This document shows, one piece after another, positions 17,121 through 25,717 of a DNA stretch of 64,000 nucleotides. Both the position numbers and the translations under genes were made by a program. Position 1 is the first letter of the stretch. The number at the start of each line of letters is the position of its first letter. The notes beneath the pieces are model-generated. The model did no database searches. It was given only the letters and a program-made list of their open reading frames with translations, and was not told the origin of the DNA. The stretch is from SZUA-442 sp963753185 (GTDB lineage Bacteria > Actinomycetota > Acidimicrobiia > Spongiisociales > UBA5794), in assembly GCA_963753185.1 (NCBI GenBank), contig CAVWBO010000007.1:806001-870000 (forward strand), given 5' to 3'.

Positions 17121-17172
17121 GCGAAAGGGCGGTTTCGAACCGGGCAGGGGGAAAGGCGCGTGGGCCACGGCG

Positions 17173-17178
17173 TACCAT
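17173..17178 (+). promoter_or_regulatory. -10 hexamer TACCAT, leaderless
   Basis: TACCAT ends six bases before the GTG at 17185, fixing that start codon. Confidence 0.6.
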
Positions 17179-17184
17179 GGGGGC

Positions 17185-17940
17185 GTGATACGGACAGCGT
17201 ACCTGAGGGTCTATCTCCCGGCCTCCGCAGTCGCGGGGCTGCCGCCGTATCGGCTCGTCGACGATCCCGGCAAGGTCGTGCAGTCCCCGGCGTTCCTGTG
17301 GACGGAGCCCTTGGAGGATGACGCGATCTACACGGAATGGGACGACCGGCAGTACGTGTGTCCACGCAACGCCCGCCTCCGGCTGCTGGAGGGGATGCTG
17401 GCGTTCACCAAGGCGAACCCCGAGCTCGGGCTCCTCAGCGCGGACGAGAGGATGTCGTGTGCCGGCGAGCTCGCCGTCCTCCGGCGGTCGTCACACCACG
17501 CAAAGGGTCACATCCTCGCATCGGCGTGGCACGTCCCCCTCCGGTGGTTCGGTGCGTTCCATCGCAGCGAGCGCGAGCTCTACGACCGGCGTGGTGAGAC
17601 ATCGATCCGCTACCGGGCATCCCTGGGTGATGCCATCGATCGGGTCCACTGGTCGACAGGGGTCCTGGAGGGCGCAGGCTTCGCAGACCAGGTGATCGAG
17701 CGTGTTGCCGACCTCGAGCGGTGGCTCGTGTCCTTCAGTGCGGATTCGATGGTCGAACTCGACTACGGAAGCGCTGCTCGGAGCTTCCGACCTGCCGACC
17801 TCGTATTCGACGAGTCGGCAGAGGACGTGCGCCTCAGCCTGCTCGCGCTCGAGCAGGGGGACTTCAATGCGTCGGGTGAGGCCTACGAACGGGTGTCGAG
17901 GCGGTGGGCGGATGCCCAGTCGTACACCTATTCGAACTGA
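17185..17940 (+). CDS. Conserved-looking protein of unknown function
   Basis: This 251-residue soluble protein has no signal peptide or membrane segment. I recognise no family with certainty. Visible features are a proline-containing N-terminus (YLRVYLPASAVAGLPPY), a tryptophan-rich middle (SAWHVPLRWFGAFHRSEREL) and an acidic C-terminal half. Its composition and regular codon use indicate a real gene. The GTG start is set by the -10 hexamer six bases upstream. It is divergent from the leucine dehydrogenase operon, and its last 13 bp overlap the 3' end of nadC on the opposite strand. Confidence 0.7.
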   Translation: MIRTAYLRVYLPASAVAGLPPYRLVDDPGKVVQSPAFLWTEPLEDDAIYTEWDDRQYVCPRNARLRLLEGMLAFTKANPELGLLSADERMSCAGELAVLRRSSHHAKGHILASAWHVPLRWFGAFHRSERELYDRRGETSIRYRASLGDAIDRVHWSTGVLEGAGFADQVIERVADLERWLVSFSADSMVELDYGSAARSFRPADLVFDESAEDVRLSLLALEQGDFNASGEAYERVSRRWADAQSYTYSN

Positions 17941-18794
17941 GCCGATCGGGTCCCGTTCGTCCTGAGATCGAGACCCACGTCGAGCGCAGGGGCCGAGTGG
18001 GTGAGCCATCCGACGGAAATGACGTCCACCCCGGTCTGTGCGATCGATCTGACCGATTCGAGCGTCACCCCACCGGACGCCTCCGTGAGGATCCGGCCGC
18101 CGATCAACTCCACACAGGACGCGAGGTCATCGATCCCCATGTTGTCGAGCAGCACGGCGTTTGCGTCGGTGGCGAGGACGGCTGCGAGTTGGTCGATGGT
18201 GTCGACCTCGACTTGGACGGTGATCGAAGGCCCGACGCTGGCACGAGCGGCGCGGACCGCATCGGTGATGGATCCCGAGGAGGCGATGTGGTTGTCCTTG
18301 ATGAGCACCGCGTCGTACAGGCCGAAGCGGTGGTTCCTACCGCCTCCCATCGAAACGGCGTACTTCTCGAGCGCCCGCATCCCCGGTGTGGTCTTGCGGG
18401 TGTCGCTGATGCGGGCACTCGTGCCGGATACCGCATCGACGTAGGTGCGGGTGGCCGTTGCGATCCCGCTCAGCCTGCCGAGAAGGTTGAGGGCTACCCG
18501 CTCGGCCGTGAGGATCGACGCCGTCGATCCGGACACCGTCGCCAGCACCGATCCGGCTCCGACCGTGTCGCCGTCGGTCGAGTGGTGCTCCATGGTGATC
18601 GCAGGATCGATGTGGAGGAAGCAGGCCTCCACGACCGGCAGGCCGGCAATGCAGCCGGCCTGCCTGGTGACCAGATCCGCGGACGACTCATGGTGCGGAT
18701 CGATCACCGCAGCTGTCGTGATGTCGCCGATCTCCCCGAGGTCCTCGGCGTACGCGAGCGCGATGAGTTCCGCGGTTCCGCGAGGAAGGGACAT
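17928..18794 (-). CDS. nadC: Nicotinate-nucleotide pyrophosphorylase (carboxylating)
   Basis: NadC converts quinolinate and PRPP to nicotinate mononucleotide, the third step of de novo NAD synthesis. The 288-residue length is normal. Key motifs are LLGRLSGIATATRTYVDAV, ARISDTRKTTPGMRALEKYA (PRPP and quinolinate site), GGGRNHRFGLYDAVLIKDNH and the C-terminal EASGGVTLESV with ISVGWLTHS. The ATG at 18794 shares one base with the nadB stop (TGATG). It is the last gene of the nadABC operon and converges with the unknown gene at 17185. Confidence 0.93.
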   Translation of the reverse strand: MSLPRGTAELIALAYAEDLGEIGDITTAAVIDPHHESSADLVTRQAGCIAGLPVVEACFLHIDPAITMEHHSTDGDTVGAGSVLATVSGSTASILTAERVALNLLGRLSGIATATRTYVDAVSGTSARISDTRKTTPGMRALEKYAVSMGGGRNHRFGLYDAVLIKDNHIASSGSITDAVRAARASVGPSITVQVEVDTIDQLAAVLATDANAVLLDNMGIDDLASCVELIGGRILTEASGGVTLESVRSIAQTGVDVISVGWLTHSAPALDVGLDLRTNGTRSAQFE

Positions 18795-20347
18795 CACGCC
18801 CCGACCCTCAGTGGTCCTGCAACCGCGACGAACTCGACCGGATCCGGCACGAGGAACGTCCGATGTGCGGCCTCCGCGGTAGGGAGCGGGTGATCGATCC
18901 GATAGTGGGCACCACGTGATTCCGTACGATTGAGCGCAGCGGAAGCAATGAGCGACGCGACCAGGGCGGCGTCGTGCTGTGGCGCCTCGAGCGCAGCGAG
19001 GTCCCGCATCGCAGCCTCGATGCCGTCTCCCGAGCGAACGATGCCGAGATGCCGCCATGCGATGGCTCGGACCGCGCCGATGTCGCGATCGGGTCCCGCC
19101 CCTGCCCTGTTCTCGGCGTCGCGCGGTACGAGGAGCTCACCTCGTAGCGGCGGCGTGGCGTCGCGGACGATCGAGTCGGCGACGCGGGCCCCCATGACGA
19201 CGCCCTCGAGGAGCGAGTTGCTGGCAAGCCGGTTCGCACCGTGCATGCCCGTCGACGCCACCTCGCCCGCCGCCCACAGGCCCGGGAGGCTGGTCCTTCC
19301 CTCGAGATCGGTCGCGACACCCCCCATGTGGAAGTGCTCTGCGGGGGCGACCTCGATCGGCTCGACGCGTGGATCGATCCCGTGCCGCATCGCGGTCGTG
19401 AACGCCGTTGGGAACCGGTCGGGCATTTCCGCACCGATGGCGGCGGTGGCGTCGAGGTAGACGCGGTGGCCGCCTGCCATGTGCTGCCAGATCGCGCGGG
19501 CGACGACGTCGCGAGGCCCCAGTTCGGCATCCGGGTGAACGTCGACCATGAAGCGGGTGCCGACTTCATCGATGAGGACGGCACCCTCGCCTCGTATCGC
19601 CTCACTGATGAGGGGCGCCGGATGATCGGTCACCGCGAACGCGGTCGGGTGGAACTGGACGAATTCCAGGTCGGCGAGCCTCGCCCCCTGGCGGGCGGCC
19701 GCGGCGAGCCCCGCTCCTGTCACGTCCGCAGGGTTGGTGCTGCGTGCGTACACGCCGCCGATGCCCCCTGTGGCCAGGACGACGGCTGACCCGAGGTACA
19801 CGGTCAGGCGTACGTCTGGTCCGACGGCGAGCACACCGACGATGCGGTCGTCGGACCGGATGAGGTCGACCAGGCGGGTTCCCGAGAGGAGATCGATGTC
19901 GGTCCGCGCCGCGGTGGCGCTACGCAGGGCGCGCATGATCTCGGCTCCGGTCGCGTCGCCACCTGCATGGACGATGCGTCGTCGGGAGTGCCCGGCCTCC
20001 CTGCCGAGGGCGACGTCCCCTCCATCGTCGGTGTCGAACCTCGCTCCGATCGATCTGAGCCAGGCGATCCGATCGGGAGCGAGGGACGTCAGCAGGTCGG
20101 CGGAGCGCGCATCTGCGATGTCGCCTCCGACGTTGACCGTGTCGGACGCGTGGCGGGTCGGATCGTCATCGGCGCCGATCGCGGCTGCAAGACCCCCTTG
20201 CGCGAGCCATGAGGATCCCTCGCCGACGGTCGCTGCCGTGAGGACCGTGCATCCATGGAGTGAGAGTGCGGTGGTCAGGCCGGCGATGCCGGATCCGACG
20301 ACGATGGGCGTCTCGCCCTCGACGATCCGGACCGTGCCGCCGATCAT
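18794..20347 (-). CDS. nadB: L-aspartate oxidase
   Basis: NadB oxidises L-aspartate to iminoaspartate, the first step of de novo NAD synthesis. The 517-residue protein has the FAD-binding start IVVGSGIAGLTTALSL, SSWLAQGGLAAAIG, the FAD ribose motif VVLATGGIGGVYARSTNP, the active-site segment EFVQFHPTAF and the terminal FAD motif AGEVASTGMHGANRLASNS. The C-terminal helical domain is present. The ATG at 20347 overlaps the nadA stop by 4 bp (ATGA), so the two enzymes that pass on the unstable iminoaspartate are translated together. Longer in-frame reading upstream lies inside nadA. Confidence 0.93.
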   Translation of the reverse strand: MIGGTVRIVEGETPIVVGSGIAGLTTALSLHGCTVLTAATVGEGSSWLAQGGLAAAIGADDDPTRHASDTVNVGGDIADARSADLLTSLAPDRIAWLRSIGARFDTDDGGDVALGREAGHSRRRIVHAGGDATGAEIMRALRSATAARTDIDLLSGTRLVDLIRSDDRIVGVLAVGPDVRLTVYLGSAVVLATGGIGGVYARSTNPADVTGAGLAAAARQGARLADLEFVQFHPTAFAVTDHPAPLISEAIRGEGAVLIDEVGTRFMVDVHPDAELGPRDVVARAIWQHMAGGHRVYLDATAAIGAEMPDRFPTAFTTAMRHGIDPRVEPIEVAPAEHFHMGGVATDLEGRTSLPGLWAAGEVASTGMHGANRLASNSLLEGVVMGARVADSIVRDATPPLRGELLVPRDAENRAGAGPDRDIGAVRAIAWRHLGIVRSGDGIEAAMRDLAALEAPQHDAALVASLIASAALNRTESRGAHYRIDHPLPTAEAAHRTFLVPDPVEFVAVAGPLRVGA

Positions 20348-21309
20348 CGGATCGCCAGCATTCGCTCGACGGCCATGCGCGCCCGCTCCGCCACAGCGTC
20401 GGGCACCGTGACTTCGAACTGCATGTGCAGGAGGGAGTCGCGGATGTTCTCGAGGGTGATGCGCTTCATGTGCGGGCACAGGTTGCAGGGGCGGATGAAC
20501 TCCGTGGCAGGTGCATCGACGGTGACGTTGTCCGCCATCGAGCACTCGGTGACCATGATCACCTTGTCGGGTGCCTCCGTGCGCACCCAGTCGATCATTC
20601 CCGCTGTCGATCCGACGAAGTCAGACTCGGCGAGCACGTCTGGTGGGCACTCGGGATGGGCGATGATCTGGACACCGGGGTGCATCGTTCGGTACTCACG
20701 GAGCTCGGCGCCTGTGAAACGCTCGTGCACCTCGCACGCACCGTTCCACAGGATGATCTCCTTGCGCGTCTGACCGGCCACCCACCGCCCGAGGTACTGG
20801 TCCGGCAGGAAGATGATCTGGTCCTGATCGAGCGATTCGACGACCGCAACGGCGTTCCCCGAGGTGCACGTCACGTCCGACGCGGCCTTCACCTCCGCAC
20901 TCGTGTTGACGTACGTGACGACTGCTGCGTCGGGGTATCGCTGCCTGAGGAGCGCGACATCTGCTGCGGTGATCGAGTCGGCGAGCGAGCACCCTGCACG
21001 CAGGTCGGGGATCAGCACCGTCTTGTCAGGGCTGACGATCTTCGCCGTCTCTGCCATGAAGTGGACACCCGCCATGACGATGACGTCAGCGTCCGTATCG
21101 GCCGCCATCCGTGCGAGTGCGAGGGAGTCCCCCGTGAGGTCGGCTGCGCCGTGGAAGATGTCTGGCGTCATGTAGTTGTGTGCGATGACGATGGCATTGC
21201 GCTCGCGCTTGAGCCTGTCGATCTCGTCGATGATCGGGGAAGCGATGGCGATCTCGATGTCCGGGAGGACGTCCGAGAGCCTCCTCGAGACCATGGGCGT
21301 GGCTGTCAT
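20344..21309 (-). CDS. nadA: Quinolinate synthase
   Basis: NadA condenses iminoaspartate with dihydroxyacetone phosphate to quinolinate and needs a [4Fe-4S] cluster. The 321-residue protein has IVIAHNYMTPDI at the start and the three cluster cysteines in IPDLRAGCSLADS, SDVTCTSGNAV and RPCNLCPHMK. HPECPPDVLAESDFVGST is the usual substrate segment. AGGAG lies five bases before the ATG at 21309. The palindrome at 21325-21341 sits just upstream, where it could block initiation. The gene heads nadA-nadB-nadC. Confidence 0.94.
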   Translation of the reverse strand: MTATPMVSRRLSDVLPDIEIAIASPIIDEIDRLKRERNAIVIAHNYMTPDIFHGAADLTGDSLALARMAADTDADVIVMAGVHFMAETAKIVSPDKTVLIPDLRAGCSLADSITAADVALLRQRYPDAAVVTYVNTSAEVKAASDVTCTSGNAVAVVESLDQDQIIFLPDQYLGRWVAGQTRKEIILWNGACEVHERFTGAELREYRTMHPGVQIIAHPECPPDVLAESDFVGSTAGMIDWVRTEAPDKVIMVTECSMADNVTVDAPATEFIRPCNLCPHMKRITLENIRDSLLHMQFEVTVPDAVAERARMAVERMLAIR

Positions 21310-21324
21310 GCGATGCTCCTACTT

Positions 21325-21341
21325 ATGCTCTAGGTGAGCAT
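21325..21341. promoter_or_regulatory. Palindromic operator candidate in front of nadA
   Basis: ATGCTC and GAGCAT form a perfect 6-bp inverted repeat separated by 5 bp, 16 bases before the nadA ATG. A further ATGCTC half-site lies at 21313-21318, overlapping the ribosome binding site. A TATCCT hexamer on the minus strand (21355-21350) could be the nadA -10, which would place the palindrome at the transcription start. The NrtR-type regulator encoded upstream is the obvious binder. This is an inference from position and symmetry. Confidence 0.5.
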
Positions 21342-21405
21342 TACTCGAAGGATAGCGCCTCGCAGAGATGTCGTGACCGGTTTCGCAGCGGTTCGTCCCT
21401 CGTCG

Positions 21406-22293
21406 TCAGAGGCCGCGGGGCCGGGGGAGGGGGAACCCGGGTCTCGGTCGCTGCCTCACGACATCGGATCGGAATCGGAACAGCTCTGCGGGCCTGCCCC
21501 CTGTTGAGGTCGTGACCTCACCGGTCGGCTCGACGAGGTCGCCCCGATCGACGATCCGCCGGAAGTTCTGCTTGTGGAGCCCGATGCCGACGATCGCCTC
21601 GACCGTCGTCTGCAGTTCGGTGAGCGTGAACAGTTCAGGGAGGACCTCGAAGATGACCGGTCGGTACGTCAGCTTGCCGCGCAACCTCCCAAGCGCGGTG
21701 GCAGCGATACGTCGATGGTCCCGCACGAGTGGACTCCCGGTCGCATCGGCGGCCTTCCGTGTCGCTTCGGAGACGAGGCCGGCTTCGAACATCAGCTCGT
21801 ACCGGTCGAGGACGCGGATGGGATCCCATCCCGCACCGGTCCCGAAGTTGAGCCGCGCTCTGGCCTCCCTGTCGTCGTCACCTGCGGACCAGCGCGCCAG
21901 CGCCGGATCGATCAGGTCGGGAATGATCGTCGGTGCGCCGGATCGATGATCCTCCCAGGGGAACAGCTCGTAGATGTCCGTCCATTGTGCGCCTTCGATC
22001 GTCGTTGCCTCGTCGGTGAGGGCGACGTATCCGATAGCGAGGTCCCTCGTCCCGTCGTTCGAGGACCGGGAGCTGTCCCCGAACGTGTACAGCTGCTCCA
22101 CGTAGGTGACATCGACTCCCGTCTGATCCGAGACGAGGCGCTTGAGACCGAGCGTGAGGGTCTCGTCGGCGTCGGCGTCGAGGGGTCCGGCCGGGAGCCC
22201 GAGGCCGTCGCCGCGCGAGACGAGGAGGATCCGCGGGGTGTCCTCGGTGACCGCGAGGATCACAGCGTCGAGTGACACGGAAAGGCTTCGCAC
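21406..22293 (-). CDS. nrtR: NrtR-type Nudix-related transcriptional regulator
   Basis: This 295-residue protein has an N-terminal Nudix-like domain (about 5-140) and a C-terminal winged helix (about 200-290). The C-terminal segment FTLTELQTTVEAIVGIGLHKQNFRRIV followed by VEPTGEV is the hallmark of NrtR, a regulator that senses ADP-ribose and represses NAD-synthesis genes. The Nudix box is degenerate (GPLDADADETLTLGLKRL...), which suggests ligand sensing without hydrolysis. It lies just upstream of nadABC on the same strand with 96 bp between. The GTG at 22293 is supported by TAGCAT six bases upstream. I would expect repression of nadABC when ADP-ribose or NAD is abundant, but the ligand response varies between NrtR proteins. 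Confidence 0.85.
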   Translation of the reverse strand: MRSLSVSLDAVILAVTEDTPRILLVSRGDGLGLPAGPLDADADETLTLGLKRLVSDQTGVDVTYVEQLYTFGDSSRSSNDGTRDLAIGYVALTDEATTIEGAQWTDIYELFPWEDHRSGAPTIIPDLIDPALARWSAGDDDREARARLNFGTGAGWDPIRVLDRYELMFEAGLVSEATRKAADATGSPLVRDHRRIAATALGRLRGKLTYRPVIFEVLPELFTLTELQTTVEAIVGIGLHKQNFRRIVDRGDLVEPTGEVTTSTGGRPAELFRFRSDVVRQRPRPGFPLPRPRGL

Positions 22294-22299
22294 ACGGCG

Positions 22300-22305
22300 A
22301 TGCTA
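22300..22305 (-). promoter_or_regulatory. -10 hexamer TAGCAT, leaderless
   Basis: On the minus strand TAGCAT ends six bases before the GTG at 22293. It overlaps a TATATC on the plus strand (22304-22309) that may serve the divergent gene, so the two promoters interfere. Confidence 0.55.
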
Positions 22306-22333
22306 TATCGTCCACCTCGACTCAGGAGGCTGT

Positions 22334-22576
22334 GTGCCGACCGGAAAGCTGATCGCCCTCATGCTGGGGTGGGTTCTCGCTTCGGTGATGATCGCGGTCG
22401 TGACTGCCATCGTCGTCGTCGAGGTGCTTCGCCTCCTCGGGATCGCAGAGTCGGGGACGTCGGGGTATACGGTTGCACTGAACGTCGTGTTCGGCATCGT
22501 GTTGGCTGGCCTCGTGGCGGTTCCTTTCCTGTTTCGCAGGCGATTCAACGCCTACGAGCCCCCACCTGAGGCGTGA
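22334..22576 (+). CDS. Small membrane protein
   Basis: An 80-residue protein with two membrane segments (about 5-30 and 47-67) and short charged ends. I recognise no family. AGGAGG at 22324-22329 ends four bases before the GTG at 22334, so the start is firm. The stop overlaps the following acetyltransferase start (GTGA), which suggests coupled translation. It is divergent from nrtR. Confidence 0.65.
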   Translation: MPTGKLIALMLGWVLASVMIAVVTAIVVVEVLRLLGIAESGTSGYTVALNVVFGIVLAGLVAVPFLFRRRFNAYEPPPEA

Positions 22577-23571
22577 GTCCCATGCACGAAGACCTTCCTG
22601 AACCTCCCGCGCTCGAGGACACCGTGTGGCGGCCCGCCGTGCCGGGGGACGCGGCTGCGATTGCTCGCCTCGAGGAGTCCTGCTTCGCGATCGATGACAC
22701 GTACCGGGAGGTCGAGGCAGAGATCCTGGAGCGGTTCGAAGACCCCGACGTCGATCCCGGCGCCGACTCATGGCTTGCGGTGACCGGGACCGGGGACGTG
22801 ATCGTGTCCGTGTGGACGTTCGTGCCTCCGACAACGGGAACGAAGTGGCGAGGGTTCGGGAGCATCCACATCCACCCCGACTGGCGATCCGACGAGGTCA
22901 TCGACTTCACGATCGATTGGTGGGCGACCCGGCTGACGCAGCGACTCGCGCCGTTGGATGCGTCCCTGCCGAAGGTGCTGTGGTATCCGGAGTACGCGCA
23001 CCGCACGGACATGGTCGAACGGTTCGTTGCTCGCGGCTACGTCATCAGCCGATACTTCGATGAGCTGATTCGCGATCTGTCGGAGCCGATCGAGCCGCGT
23101 TCGATGCCCGCTGGCATAGAGGTGATTCGGGCTGATGCCGCACCAGTGGGCGATGAATTGACCGTGCACAACGAGGCGTTCCGCGACCACTGGGGGAGCC
23201 AGCCCTTCACCCAGGAGCGGTGGGACCTCTTCAAGAACGAGTTCTACCTCCCCGAGGCGTCATGGGTCGCGTACGATCGAGGCACACCGATCGGCCACAT
23301 CATGTGTGCGTCATGGCCCCACGACTACGCCGATCGTGGCTTCTCCCACGCCTGGATCGCCAGCATCGGTGTGGTGAGGAGCCACCGCGGACGCGGTATC
23401 GCATCTGCGTTCATCGTCGATGCGATGGAGCACTTCCGGGACCTCGGCATGGAGTTCGCGATGCTCGAGGTGGACTCGGAGAACCCCACCGGGGCGTACG
23501 GGGTCTACGAGCGCCTGGGATTCCGCCGGACCCCCGGCAGGAGCACGATCGCCCTGACCAGATCCGTCTGA
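22573..23571 (+). CDS. Tandem GNAT acetyltransferase, mycothiol-synthase-like layout
   Basis: A 332-residue protein with two GNAT domains. The C-terminal domain is intact, with the acetyl-CoA loop SIGVVRSHRGRGIASAFIVD (about 268-287) and LEVDSENPTGAYGVYERLGF. The N-terminal domain (about 15-165) lacks a clean loop. Two-domain GNATs with one active C-terminal half are typical of MshD, the last enzyme of mycothiol synthesis, and mycothiol is expected in actinobacteria. The identity is not close enough by eye to name it. The GTG at 22573 overlaps the upstream stop. The in-frame ATG at 22582 is an alternative. Confidence 0.75.
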   Translation: MSPMHEDLPEPPALEDTVWRPAVPGDAAAIARLEESCFAIDDTYREVEAEILERFEDPDVDPGADSWLAVTGTGDVIVSVWTFVPPTTGTKWRGFGSIHIHPDWRSDEVIDFTIDWWATRLTQRLAPLDASLPKVLWYPEYAHRTDMVERFVARGYVISRYFDELIRDLSEPIEPRSMPAGIEVIRADAAPVGDELTVHNEAFRDHWGSQPFTQERWDLFKNEFYLPEASWVAYDRGTPIGHIMCASWPHDYADRGFSHAWIASIGVVRSHRGRGIASAFIVDAMEHFRDLGMEFAMLEVDSENPTGAYGVYERLGFRRTPGRSTIALTRSV

Positions 23572-23605
23572 CGCGGCGTCTCGCTGATGGCGTCAGCTGA
23601 CAGCT

Positions 23606-23851
23606 TCAAATGACGTCGTCGTCATTGGAGCGGTTCCCGAGATCCAGCCAGATCAGGAACATGAGGATCGCCGTGAGCACACCGACCCAGCTGAGGGGGG
23701 TGCCCGCAGCGAACAGCATGGCCGCGAGTACGAGGGCGGCAACGGTTCGCAGTCCGCGGCGCACCGGTCGCCGCGGGACGGGGTGGTCGAAACGGTCCCC
23801 GTCCTCGACGAACTCGTCCTCCCAGCGGTCGGTCGGTTCCCAGTTGGTCAT
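23606..23851 (-). CDS. Small membrane protein
   Basis: An 81-residue protein with an acidic N-terminus (WEDEFVEDGDRFDHP), two membrane segments (about 35-51 and 53-70) and an acidic tail ending NDDDVI. It has no recognisable domain. A TAGGTT hexamer lies nine bases before the ATG at 23851. Codon use is like the neighbours, so it is probably real. It converges with the acetyltransferase gene. Confidence 0.6.
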   Translation of the reverse strand: MTNWEPTDRWEDEFVEDGDRFDHPVPRRPVRRGLRTVAALVLAAMLFAAGTPLSWVGVLTAILMFLIWLDLGNRSNDDDVI

Positions 23852-23956
23852 GACGCCTTGAACCTACCGCGCGGCCGAGCCTTCCTCGACGGTCAGGGTT
23901 GCCATCGGTCGACGTTGCGAGGAAGTGCGAATACGGCGGGAAACCCACGATCGCTG

Positions 23957-24130
23957 TACGCTTGTGGAACCGCACCGGGTGGAGGCCGACGCATCGACGT
24001 TTCCCCGGTGGACCACGGACCAATTCTCGACGGTTGAGCTGCCTCATTCTTCCGACTCCCCGCTGACGATGTGGATCGCTGCGGCTCGGAGCGAGATCAG
24101 CACACACCCAACAACTGGAATCGAGAAGAC
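23957..24130 (+). promoter_or_regulatory. Promoter candidate and long leader of the DEAD-box helicase gene
   Basis: TACGCT at 23957-23962 is the best -10 in this 279-bp gap. If used, it gives an untranslated leader of about 160 bases before the ATG at 24131. That contrasts with the leaderless pattern elsewhere here. Cold-induced RNA helicase genes in other bacteria often have long leaders, so post-transcriptional control is possible. I see no named riboswitch motif. Confidence 0.35.
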
Positions 24131-25717
24131 ATGTCCACCGACTTCGCCACACTGGGTTTGTCGACGCCCATCGTCGACACCCTCCACCGAAACGGCATCA
24201 CCGCGCCGTTCCCCGTACAGGCCGCAACCATCCCCGACGTCCTCGCGGGCAGGGACGTCTCCGGACGCGCCCCGACCGGCTCCGGCAAGACCCTCGCCTT
24301 TGGGCTCCCGATGCTCGATCGAGTCGCCGTCGCCAAGTCTCGGCGGCCCACAGCGCTGGTCCTCACACCGACGCGTGAGCTCGCCGCGCAGATCCGCAAG
24401 GACCTCGCCCCGTATGGAAAGTCGACGGGCCGCCAGGTCTTCGCCATCTTCGGAGGTGTCCGCTACCAGGCACAGAAGGACTGGCTCGACCGCGGCGTCG
24501 ACATCCTCGTCGCCACTCCGGGCCGCCTCGAGGACCTCATCGACCAGAAGGCAGTCGACCTGCGCGACGTCGCCATCGTCGCCGTCGACGAGGCGGACCG
24601 TATGGCCGATATGGGCTTCCTGCCCGCCGTGAGGCGCATCCTCGACCAGACGTCACCGGATCGCCAGACCCTGCTCTTCTCGGCAACGCTCGACGGCGAC
24701 GTCGCCGTCCTCATTCGTGCGTACCAGAAGGACCCCGTACGCCATGAGGCTGGGAGCATCGAGCCTGACGTTTCGGAGGCCGAGCACTTCTTCTGGGACG
24801 TCGAGCGAGAGGACAAGGTCTCCCACGTCGCAGACGTGATCAACGCGACCGGGTCCACGATCGTCTTCACCCGCACCCGTCACGGCGCCGACCGGCTTGC
24901 GAAACAGCTCGCCGGCGAGGGCGTCGTTGCGGTCGCCATGCACGGAGGGCGCAGTCAGAACCAGCGCAACCGGGCGCTCGCCGACTTCTCCGTGGGCAGG
25001 GTCGCGGCACTCGTCGCTACCGACGTCGCGGCACGGGGCATCCACGTCGACGACGTCGCCACCGTGATCCACTACGACCCGCCGAACGGGCACAAGGACT
25101 ACCTCCACCGATCCGGCAGGACGGCTCGTGCGGGTGCGTCTGGCACCATCGTGAGCCTCGTCACGTCCGGCGAACGAAGGGCGGTCACCCGGATGCAGCG
25201 AGACCTCCAGATCGATTCACCCATCCGCAAACCCCACTCGGCGACCCTTGCGAGCCGTGGCGTGATCGGCTCATCGTCACAAGGCCACGGGGCCCTCCGA
25301 TCGGAAGATCGCGGATACGAGCGCATGTCGAAGCCGTCAACGTCGTCTGGACGAAACGGGCAGGCACGGTCCGGGCAAGCCAGGTCCGGGCAGGAACGAT
25401 CCGGGCAGGAACGATCCGGGCAGGCACGGTCCGGTCAGGAGCGGTCACCGAGAAGGCCCGAGCGGTCGAAGGGAGCACCTCGCGGTACCGGCGTGTTCGT
25501 CTCGAACCTTCCGTGGACCACGACGGACAAGGAGATCCACGCCCTGTTCGCCCGATTCGGGACCGTCCACGACGCCAGGATCACGATGGACCGTCGCGGT
25601 CGCTCGAAGGGCGTAGCCATCGTCCACATGGACGAATCCGCAGCCCGTCTCGCTGTCAGCGGTCTGGCCCGTCGCAAGGTCGACGGTCGGCCCATCGAGG
25701 TGCGCCTGGCCCGCTGA
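24131..25717 (+). CDS. DEAD-box RNA helicase fused to a C-terminal RRM domain
   Basis: This 528-residue protein unwinds RNA with ATP. The Q motif region is at about 5-30, Walker A APTGSGKT at about 52, PTRELA, TPGRLEDLI, the DEAD box VDEADRMADMGF, and SAT (LLFSATLD). The second RecA domain has IVFTRTRHGADRL, TDVAARGIHV and HRSGRTARAG. A basic linker (about 375-450) contains six SGQ(A/E)R-type pentapeptides at 410-439. Residues 455-528 are a complete RRM with RNP2 VFVSNL and RNP1 RSKGVAIVHM. DbpA and CsdA-type helicases have other C-terminal RNA-binding domains, so a canonical RRM is unusual. The ATG follows an AGAAG and begins the conserved fold. Confidence 0.92.
   Translation: MSTDFATLGLSTPIVDTLHRNGITAPFPVQAATIPDVLAGRDVSGRAPTGSGKTLAFGLPMLDRVAVAKSRRPTALVLTPTRELAAQIRKDLAPYGKSTGRQVFAIFGGVRYQAQKDWLDRGVDILVATPGRLEDLIDQKAVDLRDVAIVAVDEADRMADMGFLPAVRRILDQTSPDRQTLLFSATLDGDVAVLIRAYQKDPVRHEAGSIEPDVSEAEHFFWDVEREDKVSHVADVINATGSTIVFTRTRHGADRLAKQLAGEGVVAVAMHGGRSQNQRNRALADFSVGRVAALVATDVAARGIHVDDVATVIHYDPPNGHKDYLHRSGRTARAGASGTIVSLVTSGERRAVTRMQRDLQIDSPIRKPHSATLASRGVIGSSSQGHGALRSEDRGYERMSKPSTSSGRNGQARSGQARSGQERSGQERSGQARSGQERSPRRPERSKGAPRGTGVFVSNLPWTTTDKEIHALFARFGTVHDARITMDRRGRSKGVAIVHMDESAARLAVSGLARRKVDGRPIEVRLAR
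25358..25447 (+). repeat. Six in-frame 15-bp repeats in the helicase linker
   Basis: Six tandem 15-bp units of the type GGGCAGGMACGRTCC encode GQARS/GQERS repeats. Units 3 and 4 are identical, and units 1 and 5 are identical. The array is in frame and gives a flexible Arg-rich RNA-binding tether. Such arrays change length easily by slippage. Confidence 0.9.

Noticed and set aside
25358..25447. Short tandem repeats considered as CRISPR
   Set aside because: Units are contiguous, without spacers, and in frame within the helicase.
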